This document shows positions 42,895-49,262 of a stretch of 64,000 bases of DNA, piece after piece; the stretch's first letter is position 1, and every line of letters begins with the position of its first letter. The position numbers were made by a program, and so were the translations under genes. The notes under the pieces are model-generated. The model was not told the DNA's origin. It searched no databases and worked only from the letters and a program-made list of their open reading frames with translations. Source of the stretch: a virus; IMG/VR virus record IMGVR_UViG_3300027746_000644, positions 1 through 64,000 of that record; one strand, given 5' to 3'.

Positions 42895-43628
42895 TATGAA
42901 TCTCCGTACAATGCTAATACTTCTTTCACAGCATTATGACGTTCAATATCTTTGGCATTGAATTGCACAATGTCAACGTGTTTCAATCCCTGCTTTCCTC
43001 CAAGTAAATTACAAAAATTGATTAATCCATTATCATTTAATCTATCTGCTTGAGCTAAATCTCCAGTTACTACCATGCGAGAACCATCTCCGAGTCTAGT
43101 TAACAACATTTTCATTTGGTTTACAGTTGTGTTCTGACACTCGTCAGCGATAATGTAAGCATTTTTAAATGTGCGTCCTCGCATATAAGCGAGCGGGCTT
43201 ATTTCGATAGTTCCATCCTCCAACATTTTTGCAATGTCTTTTTGTTGGTAATACTCTCCTAAGACGTCAAATATGGGTCTGGTCCACGGCGCCATTTTTT
43301 CATTTAGCGTGCCTGGCAAAAATCCCAAATCTTCATCTACACTCACGGCGGGTCTTGTCACAATGATCTTGTCAACTTTACCTTCCTGAAATAATCTAAT
43401 CCCGTTCTGTACGGCCAGCATAGTTTTTCCCGTGCCGGCTGGACCAATGGCTAAAATAATGCTTTTGGCATCATCTTGCAATTTTCTAACGTATAATTCT
43501 TGATTAGTGTTGCGCGGTGATAGTTGTACACGTTGCTTCTTTTGAGGCAAGTATGGTTGAAAATCAATTATGTTAACTTCTGATGTAAAACGTTTTTTCA
43601 CTCGTTGCGTTACTCGTTGTTTACTCAT
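42894..43628 (-). CDS. phoH: PhoH-like P-loop ATPase
   Basis: 244 residues on the - strand. Walker A GPAGTGKT (62-69), IIVTRPAV, the long insert with LPGTLNEKMAPWTRP, and Walker B IIADECQN, then TGDLAQAD, identify a PhoH family protein of the type common in marine phages. Its role in infection is not settled; RNA or phosphate-stress functions have been proposed. A gtaggagc Shine-Dalgarno precedes the ATG. A long inverted repeat lies upstream in its leader region. Confidence 0.92.
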   Translation of the reverse strand: MSKQRVTQRVKKRFTSEVNIIDFQPYLPQKKQRVQLSPRNTNQELYVRKLQDDAKSIILAIGPAGTGKTMLAVQNGIRLFQEGKVDKIIVTRPAVSVDEDLGFLPGTLNEKMAPWTRPIFDVLGEYYQQKDIAKMLEDGTIEISPLAYMRGRTFKNAYIIADECQNTTVNQMKMLLTRLGDGSRMVVTGDLAQADRLNDNGLINFCNLLGGKQGLKHVDIVQFNAKDIERHNAVKEVLALYGDS

Positions 43629-43656
43629 CTAAGTTGCTCCTACTTTACTTGGTTAA

Positions 43657-43700
43657 GTAGGACTTGTAGCGACCGCCCTTGATAACTACAGAGGTCCTAC
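43657..43700 (-). promoter_or_regulatory. inverted repeat in the phoH upstream region
   Basis: gtaggac (43657-43663) plus gtag (43666-43669) pair with ctac (43686-43689) plus gtcctac (43694-43700). The stem lies 29-72 nt before the phoH start. A weak late-like gtaaata (- strand) lies beyond it, so the hairpin may be in the phoH leader. The rest of the gap 43629-43792 holds only the + strand promoter at 43757. Confidence 0.5.
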
Positions 43701-43756
43701 ATTTTTATTTACTCTATTCAAAAAATAATAAACTGTTATGTTATCGTTTAAAACCA

Positions 43757-43764
43757 GCTAAATA
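43757..43764 (+). promoter_or_regulatory. late promoter (GCTAAATA)
   Basis: One mismatch to the TATAAATA core, 28 nt before the ATG at 43793, at the head of the virion/lysis gene block. No sigma70 site is seen here. Confidence 0.55.
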
Positions 43765-43792
43765 AGTATAGAAACTTCTGGGACTTACCATA

Positions 43793-44386
43793 ATGCATGA
43801 TATAATAGACGTCATTAACAACATACAAACATTGTATGAAAACAACTCTAATCTAGCTGTTTTAAAGGATTTTGAGCGTGTTTTAGATGAGATGGATACT
43901 TATGTATTCGAAAACTGGGTCGATGGCGAACTAGCATACGGACCACGTGTTGATCGTCATTGGATCACTGCCTCATTTATGTGGCCGCAAGATAAAATGC
44001 CTGATCCAGATGCAGGTAAAAGACTAGTAGATTTAGGTTGCAAAGTTCGATACCAAAAAAGCCATTTGCTGGAACCTCGTAAAATTCGCACACATGAAGA
44101 CATACGCCCAGGAAGCAAAAAAGGAAAATTAGATCGTAAACCTATTTGGCTTGTCGAAATTCAGATGCCTAAGAAAGTAGCGTTTGATGTGTACAAAGGC
44201 TACATGGATAAGATGAAAAATGAAAATCAAGCTGGTAGTGCTCCCAGTGAGGCAACTTCTCCAGCTGTTGCAGGGCCAACTGCTCCGCCAATGCCAGGCG
44301 GTGCTCCTGGTGGCGGAATGCCTGGTGGTGCTCCGGCTGCTCCGGCTGCTCCTGGTGGAATGCCTGGAGGTGCGCCTGCGGCGTAA
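43793..44386 (+). CDS. virion protein with possible capsid leader and Gly/Pro/Ala-rich tail
   Basis: 197 residues. The leader MHDIIDVINNIQTLYE before Asn has the form cut by T4 gp21. The body (VFENWVDGELAYGP, FMWPQDKMPDPDAG, then LVDLGCKVRYQKS) is a conserved phage-protein pattern that I recognise from marine T4-like phages without a known role. The last 45 residues are a low-complexity tail of GGAPGG, GMPGG and APAAP units. It heads the late block at 43.8 kb and is followed closely by another leader-bearing gene. Confidence 0.7.
   Translation: MHDIIDVINNIQTLYENNSNLAVLKDFERVLDEMDTYVFENWVDGELAYGPRVDRHWITASFMWPQDKMPDPDAGKRLVDLGCKVRYQKSHLLEPRKIRTHEDIRPGSKKGKLDRKPIWLVEIQMPKKVAFDVYKGYMDKMKNENQAGSAPSEATSPAVAGPTAPPMPGGAPGGGMPGGAPAAPAAPGGMPGGAPAA
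44290..44385 (+). repeat. Gly/Pro/Ala-coding low-complexity repeat
   Basis: Short units such as cctggtggtgctcc and gctccggctgct recur imperfectly, making the GC-rich 3' end of the preceding virion gene. It is far richer in GC than its surroundings. Confidence 0.7.
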
Positions 44387-44394
44387 GGATCATT

Positions 44395-45126
44395 ATGAAA
44401 ATTAATGAAAGTTTGCGAGCTCAAGACTTGCGCCATATGATTAAAAAAGTCTTTGGCATTGACAGCTACAAAAGTAAAGTTGGCAATGACGAAGAAGTTG
44501 TTGTCCTAAGTTTTGTAGTATCTGAAGAAGATCCTGCAAAAGATCTTGAAAATTTTATTGAGATGGGTTATGATTTTGTATTAGATGCAGATGTTACCCC
44601 AGGCGAAACCGATGACGGTGAATTTTTGGTATTTGTAGAATTAGAACGTGGAAGACATGTTGCGGAACAAATTATGCAAATTGTCAGCGGTGTTACTAAG
44701 CTAACAGAATTTGATTATATGAGATTCCGTTACTTTAAAAATTTTAAAAGTCAAGAAGCAACAGAAGAGAATTTAGCGGCAATAGTTCCAGCAGATAAAA
44801 ATTCTTATAAAATTTCTACAGAACGATCTAGTTTAAATAATTTTAGCGAATTCTTTTCTAGGAGTTATGCGGATAAAGTAACAGTGTTAGACGAATCAAT
44901 TACATTTAAACGATCTGCTAATCAACCAATATCATTTAATATCGTTGCAAGTGGTAAAAAACAAGATGTATATAATAATATGCAGGGCCCAATTATGTTA
45001 GAAGGAAAAGATATTTCAGAAGTATTGTTCTTGACTAAAACAATTGGTAACTACAATATTACTAAGATTAGTAATAAATTTATATTTGAAAACAACGGAT
45101 GGGCCGTTGCACTTGAAAGGAATTAA
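44395..45126 (+). CDS. virion-associated protein with very short leader-like start
   Basis: 243 residues that I do not recognise. MKINE before Ser could be a minimal gp21-type leader. The N-terminal half is alpha/beta (EEVVVLSFVVSEEDPAKDLE), with a conserved-looking EFDYMRFRYFKNFK, and the C-terminal half is beta-rich. It sits between a virion protein and the endolysin in the late block. Structural or internal-head function is inferred from position only. Confidence 0.6.
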   Translation: MKINESLRAQDLRHMIKKVFGIDSYKSKVGNDEEVVVLSFVVSEEDPAKDLENFIEMGYDFVLDADVTPGETDDGEFLVFVELERGRHVAEQIMQIVSGVTKLTEFDYMRFRYFKNFKSQEATEENLAAIVPADKNSYKISTERSSLNNFSEFFSRSYADKVTVLDESITFKRSANQPISFNIVASGKKQDVYNNMQGPIMLEGKDISEVLFLTKTIGNYNITKISNKFIFENNGWAVALERN

Positions 45127-45128
45127 TA

Positions 45129-45758
45129 ATGTCAAATTTTGATTTTGAATTTACAGAAAATAAATTATCACAAATAATTACAAACAATCAATATGTTAAT
45201 GATTGGTTTGAAGCATTATCTAAATTATTACCAGATTATGATATCAACACAGTGCCACGTGTTGCGGCATTTTTAGCACAAACAGCACACGAATCCGGCG
45301 GATACAAGGCTCTTAAAGAAAATTTAAACTATCGTGCAGAAACACTTATGAAAGTGTGGCCACGTTATTTTCCTAATATGGAAATTGCAAATCAATACGC
45401 TCATAAGCAAGAAGCCATTGCTAACCGTGCATACGGCGGACGCATGGGTAATGGTCCGGAAGCATCAGGCGATGGTTTTAAATATTGCGGACGTGGACTA
45501 ATCCAATTGACTGGCAAAGATAATTATACCAGCTTTGCCGAAAGCATTGAAACACCTGTGGAAGAAATTCCAGAATTCCTTGGAACATTTGAAGGTGCTG
45601 TACAAAGTGCCTGTTGGTTCTGGGAAAACAATAATTTAAATCAGTTTGCAGATAGTGGAGATATGCTGACATTAACTAAACGTATTAATGGCGGCACATT
45701 GGGATTAGATGAACGTGTAGCACATTATAACCATGCCATGCATATTTTAGGAAGCTGA
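45129..45758 (+). CDS. endolysin, glycoside hydrolase family 19
   Basis: 209 residues. The GH19 catalytic start AHESGG gives Glu55 as the general acid, and EN at 64-65 provides a second candidate. FKYCGRGLIQLTGKDNY is the strongly conserved substrate-cleft segment, and LTKRINGG is also typical. The enzyme cuts the peptidoglycan glycan at the end of infection. No signal peptide is seen, so it needs a holin. It is followed by the spanin and holin-like genes at 45760-46941, making a compact lysis cassette. Confidence 0.92.
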   Translation: MSNFDFEFTENKLSQIITNNQYVNDWFEALSKLLPDYDINTVPRVAAFLAQTAHESGGYKALKENLNYRAETLMKVWPRYFPNMEIANQYAHKQEAIANRAYGGRMGNGPEASGDGFKYCGRGLIQLTGKDNYTSFAESIETPVEEIPEFLGTFEGAVQSACWFWENNNLNQFADSGDMLTLTKRINGGTLGLDERVAHYNHAMHILGS

Positions 45759-45759
45759 C

Positions 45760-46380
45760 ATGGGACAGTTAGGGTGGCTGTTTAGTTTTATCCCAGATGG
45801 TCTTTTTGTTTGGCTTGCTTATATTCTGTTTGGAATAGGTGTTGTGTTGTACTCGGCCAGCAAATTAGTTATATGGATTCCCATGATGGGACAGTACAAA
45901 CTACCAGCAGAAATAGTTGGTATTGTGTTTCTAGTGATGGGTTCTTATATGTTTGGTAGCTACGGTACTGAAATGGTGTGGCGTGAACGTGTGGCAGAAC
46001 TAGAAGCCAAAGTTAAAGTTGCCGAAGAAAAGAGTCAACAGGTCAATACTGTGATAGAGACTAAAATAGTTGAAAAAATTAAAGTAGTCAAGGAAAATGT
46101 ATATGTTAATAGAGAAATTATCAAAGAAGTTGCAGGCAAACAGTTGGATGCTCAGTGTACTTTGCCTCGGTCTACTGTCAGCTTGCACGACAGCGCCAGT
46201 CGTAATGAAGTTCCCGAGCGTGCCGCCGCAACTGATGGAACCCCCAGTGGAGTTGAAGCCAGTAGGCTCCTCGACAGAGTTGTTGAAAACTACGGCGCCT
46301 GTCACGAAAACGCAGAAAAACTAAAAATGTGGCAAGAATGGTATAGGGAGCAGAAGAAAATTTTCGAATCAGTTAAATAG
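45760..46380 (+). CDS. i-spanin (Rz-like) with two membrane segments
   Basis: 206 residues. Two hydrophobic segments (GLFVWLAYILFGIGVVLYSA and AEIVGIVFLVMGSYMFGSYG) are followed by a long coiled coil (RVAELEAKVKVAEEKSQQVN) and a periplasmic C-terminus. An o-spanin lipoprotein is encoded entirely inside it in the +1 frame (46097-46324), as in lambda Rz/Rz1. Classical Rz has one membrane span; the extra one here is unusual. It links inner and outer membranes for the last step of lysis. Confidence 0.8.
   Translation: MGQLGWLFSFIPDGLFVWLAYILFGIGVVLYSASKLVIWIPMMGQYKLPAEIVGIVFLVMGSYMFGSYGTEMVWRERVAELEAKVKVAEEKSQQVNTVIETKIVEKIKVVKENVYVNREIIKEVAGKQLDAQCTLPRSTVSLHDSASRNEVPERAAATDGTPSGVEASRLLDRVVENYGACHENAEKLKMWQEWYREQKKIFESVK
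46097..46324 (+). CDS. o-spanin (Rz1-like) lipoprotein embedded in the i-spanin gene
   Basis: 75 residues in the +1 frame of the i-spanin gene, with an aagga site before the ATG. It has a basic start, a hydrophobic signal (SWMLSVLCLGL) and the lipobox LLSAC, giving lipidated Cys at about 30. The mature part is Pro-rich (FPSVPPQLMEPPVELKPVGS), as in Rz1 proteins. It would be anchored in the outer membrane and bind the i-spanin. This is the one clearly functional nested gene in the window. Confidence 0.85.
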   Translation: MYMLIEKLSKKLQANSWMLSVLCLGLLSACTTAPVVMKFPSVPPQLMEPPVELKPVGSSTELLKTTAPVTKTQKN

Positions 46381-46404
46381 TAATATAATTTAGGAGCGAA
46401 CTAA

Positions 46405-46941
46405 ATGTCAGAAGAAGTAAAAAGCGCAAGCGAGACAAAGAAAGAAGATTGGATGAACAGCAAATGGCGTCCAATGATGGGCTGGATGTACATGCTGGTC
46501 TGTGTTATGGACATGGTTATATTTCCAATCTTATGGAGTCTATTACAGTCTTTAAATCACGGTCAAGTTTCAAGCCAATGGAATCCTTTAACCCTACAAG
46601 GTGCTGGCTTATTCCATATTGCCATGGGTGCAGTGTTAGGTCTGGCAGCATGGGGGCGAACACAGGAAAAACTGGGAGGAGCCAATAATGGCGGTATGCA
46701 ACCAGTGGCGCAAAGCGTCACAACAACATTTGGTTCTCCGCAGTCCCAAGGCTTTGGCAACTCCGGTGGTTTCAATTCGCCAGCACCAAGTAACTATAGT
46801 GGTGGATTTGGTAGCACACCACCAACAAGTTTTGCGCCAGCGCCAAGCTGGGGTACAACACCAACAAACAATTTTGGCGGCCCAGCTGTAACTGCCAGCG
46901 GTAAAAAAATTGTACCGCAAGATCAAGATCCAGTTCTATAA
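46405..46941 (+). CDS. holin-like membrane protein (3TM holin family) with low-complexity tail
   Basis: 178 residues. KWRPMMGWMYMLVCVMDMVI and the following FPILWSLLQ form the first hydrophobic hairpin, and GAGLFHIAMGAVLGLAAWGR the last, matching holins of the 3TM superfamily. An unusual 80-residue tail rich in Gly, Ser, Pro, Gln and Asn follows (SQGFGNSGGFNSPAPSNYSG), ending in a polar segment. Its position right after endolysin and spanins supports a holin role. Confidence 0.75.
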   Translation: MSEEVKSASETKKEDWMNSKWRPMMGWMYMLVCVMDMVIFPILWSLLQSLNHGQVSSQWNPLTLQGAGLFHIAMGAVLGLAAWGRTQEKLGGANNGGMQPVAQSVTTTFGSPQSQGFGNSGGFNSPAPSNYSGGFGSTPPTSFAPAPSWGTTPTNNFGGPAVTASGKKIVPQDQDPVL

Positions 46942-46952
46942 AGGAAAATAAA

Positions 46953-47165
46953 ATGAAATCGATTCTAGTATTATTAGCAAGTTTAGCATTGGTTGGAACA
47001 GCATACGCAGGCGGCGAAACCAAAGAAGTTTGTAAAAACAAACTGGACAAAGCCGGCAAAGTTGTAACTGGCAAGGATGGAAAGCCTACGCAAGTGTGCA
47101 AGAAAATCAAAGTACACGAAAAGGCCGAAGGACATAAGGTTCCGGACGCAACTAAAAAGAAATAA
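46953..47165 (+). CDS. small secreted (periplasmic) basic protein
   Basis: 70 residues. A clear Sec signal peptide (MKSILVLLASLALVGTAYA, cut before GG) precedes a 51-residue mature chain rich in Lys, with two Cys (EVCKNKLDKAGKV and TQVCKKIKVH) that could form a disulfide. Secreted small proteins are rare in phages. Its place just after the holin suggests a role in lysis or in the envelope late in infection. It has an aagga Shine-Dalgarno. Confidence 0.7.
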   Translation: MKSILVLLASLALVGTAYAGGETKEVCKNKLDKAGKVVTGKDGKPTQVCKKIKVHEKAEGHKVPDATKKK

Positions 47166-47177
47166 TTAGCTCAGACT

Positions 47178-47225
47178 CTTGACGGGTCAAGTCTAATATA
47201 GTATAATTACTGTATTACTTGACCC
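47178..47225 (+). promoter_or_regulatory. sigma70-type promoter surrounded by three dyad-related repeats
   Basis: TTGACG (47179-47184), 17 nt and TATAAT (47202-47207). cttgac and gtcaag (47178-47191) form a dyad over the -35 box, and gggtcaag (47184-47191) pairs with cttgaccc (47218-47225) around the -10 box. This suggests an operator, or a hairpin made only by read-through RNA. Confidence 0.75.
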
Positions 47226-47231
47226 ATTATT

Positions 47232-47930
47232 ATGACTATGAACGAACAACAACCAATTATGATTAGCCCGTTTGGGCCTGTATTTTTAAAATTTCAGCTC
47301 CCTAACGATATGCTTACAGCATTGCTTGAAGAAAGCGAAATAATGAAGTCAAAAACTCAAGACGACGCATATATTAAAGAATATGATTGGTCCGAGTATC
47401 TTGTTGGAAAAAATACAAACCAACTATTATTGACTTATGATTTTTTTGTCCAATCAAATTTACAATCTTTTTTAGTAGCACTTGGGGAATTCTATTTACA
47501 AAGTCACCATTCAACAGACGATGATGTTAAAAATACAAAATTAGCAATTGCGGCGGCTTGGTTAAATGTTACTAAAAAACATGATTACAATTGTATTCAC
47601 GATCATAACAAAAGTCCGTTATCTGGCATCATATATCTAAAAGAAGATGCTAGTATAGGAGAAGAAATTGATAGATTGGAAGAAAATTCTAAAATCAAAG
47701 GCGGAAGTTATTTGCCAGGCGTGACTCATTTTATATACAGTGCCAACAAAAACTTTTTAGATTCTACCAGTTTTTCATTTAGAGGAAAACCCGGAGATGT
47801 ATTAATTTTCCCCGGATGGGTTTCACATCTAGTCAATCCGTTTACAGCAGATGGAGAAAGGATGACTGTGGCTTTTAACTATCATAATGATGAAAATGTA
47901 ATTCATAAATATCCTAAGGAAATGCAGTAA
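47232..47930 (+). CDS. 2OG-Fe(II) oxygenase-like protein (second copy)
   Basis: 232 residues. CIHDHNKSPLSGIIYLKED gives the first metal ligands (His123, with Asp124 or His125). GDVLIFPGWVSHLVNPF gives distal His199, and GERMTVAFNYH supplies Arg210 for 2-oxoglutarate. Layout matches the 40303 protein, with a 45-residue insert between the two metal motifs. It is first in an early operon with DnaJ, deformylase and ClpA, so it may modify a protein or nucleic acid of the host early. The substrate is unknown. Confidence 0.82.
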   Translation: MTMNEQQPIMISPFGPVFLKFQLPNDMLTALLEESEIMKSKTQDDAYIKEYDWSEYLVGKNTNQLLLTYDFFVQSNLQSFLVALGEFYLQSHHSTDDDVKNTKLAIAAAWLNVTKKHDYNCIHDHNKSPLSGIIYLKEDASIGEEIDRLEENSKIKGGSYLPGVTHFIYSANKNFLDSTSFSFRGKPGDVLIFPGWVSHLVNPFTADGERMTVAFNYHNDENVIHKYPKEMQ

Positions 47931-48781
47931 TGACTAATCACTACCAAACACTGGGAGTTAACGAACAAGCAACTCCAGACGAAATTAAAAAAGCCTATAG
48001 AAGTCTAGCCAATAAACATCATCCAGACAAGGGTGGAGACCAAGCTATGTTTAAAAACATTAGCGTTGCTTACGAAAATCTAAGCGACCCTCAAAAGAAA
48101 GCTGAATACGATCAACAGAGGATGGGTGGGCCGCAAGTTCGTTTCCATACAGGTGGATGGGATCCGTTTGAGCAGGCATTTGGACAACACAATCCGTTTG
48201 CAGGACATCCGTTTGGAGATATTTTTGGACGTCAAGCGGGTCGTGGCCGAAACAGAGATTTAAATATCCAATGCCAAATTACATTAATGGATTCGTTAGT
48301 AGGTAAACAATTAGAAGCAAATTACAGATTACCCAGCGGTCGAACACAAACAGTTGTTATTAATGTTCCTCCTGGTATTGGACATGCCGAAACTATTAGA
48401 TATCAAGGATTAGGCGATGACAGTATTCCAAATGCGCCCCGTGGCAACTTAAATGTAACTATTGTGATATTACCCGATCCTAATTTTACACGCCAAGACG
48501 ATGATATCTATGCAAAGGTCTACATTAGTCCAATCGATGCTATGATCGGCTGTAGAAAACAAGTGAAAACATTATCAGGTCAAACATTAGATCTTGATCT
48601 TCGGGCTGGTATAGAGGATGGATCTGAATTTGCCAGTCAGGGCAATGGATTTCCCAATGTAAATACTGGACATAAAGGTCGATTTGTATCCATTGTTAAA
48701 ATACGCACACCCGGAGTGACTGATCCGTCATTAGTAGAACGCCTTAAAGCAATTAACAATGAAATTAATAAAACATCCTGA
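47930..48781 (+). CDS. DnaJ/CbpA-type Hsp40 co-chaperone
   Basis: 283 residues. The J domain has YQTLGV and the HPD triad (31-33) that stimulates DnaK. A Gly/Phe-rich linker follows (GGWDPFEQAFGQHNPFAGHP), then two C-terminal peptide-binding domains, with no zinc finger, so it is CbpA-type (class B). It would redirect host DnaK to phage or target proteins. It starts in the overlap with the preceding stop and overlaps the deformylase by 23 nt. Confidence 0.92.
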   Translation: MTNHYQTLGVNEQATPDEIKKAYRSLANKHHPDKGGDQAMFKNISVAYENLSDPQKKAEYDQQRMGGPQVRFHTGGWDPFEQAFGQHNPFAGHPFGDIFGRQAGRGRNRDLNIQCQITLMDSLVGKQLEANYRLPSGRTQTVVINVPPGIGHAETIRYQGLGDDSIPNAPRGNLNVTIVILPDPNFTRQDDDIYAKVYISPIDAMIGCRKQVKTLSGQTLDLDLRAGIEDGSEFASQGNGFPNVNTGHKGRFVSIVKIRTPGVTDPSLVERLKAINNEINKTS

Positions 48782-49262
48782 TCCAGTATTGAAACAATCA
48801 GCAGTGCCTTGGCAATTTCAAGTTGCAGATGACTTTGAGCAAGCTAGAAAGATTGAGCAGGAAATGATCAGCTTGATGAAGTCGGCAAATGGTATTGGTT
48901 TGGCTGCACAACAAGTTGGTTTATTAAAACGTGTGTTTGTCATGCGTACACAAGACGGTAGAGAATTTGGTGTGTTTAATCCTGTTATAATAGAAGTAAA
49001 TAATGAAAAGGAACTAGGCGAAGAAGGATGTCTAAGTTTTCCAGATCTATGGTTAAAAGTTGAACGCAGTAAAAGTTTGATTGCAAAATACCTTGACAAT
49101 ACGGGAGAAGAGCGTATAATACAATTAGAGGGTCTAGATGCTAGGTGTTTTTTACACGAATTAGATCATTTAGACGGAGTATGTTTCATAGATGGACTGA
49201 GTCCTCTGAAACTATCGATGGCAATTAAAAAACAGAGGAAATTAAATGGTAGAACCAAGTGA
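48759..49262 (+). CDS. def: peptide deformylase
   Basis: 167 residues with the three PDF motifs: GIGLAAQQVG (45-54), EEGCLSFP (88-95, metal Cys91) and HELDH (133-137). It removes the formyl group from nascent proteins. Phage PDFs are known in marine viruses, generally shorter at the C-terminus than bacterial ones, as here. Its placement between DnaJ and ClpA ties it to protein maturation and turnover. The start codon lies within the dnaJ 3' end. Confidence 0.93.
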   Translation: MKLIKHPDPVLKQSAVPWQFQVADDFEQARKIEQEMISLMKSANGIGLAAQQVGLLKRVFVMRTQDGREFGVFNPVIIEVNNEKELGEEGCLSFPDLWLKVERSKSLIAKYLDNTGEERIIQLEGLDARCFLHELDHLDGVCFIDGLSPLKLSMAIKKQRKLNGRTK

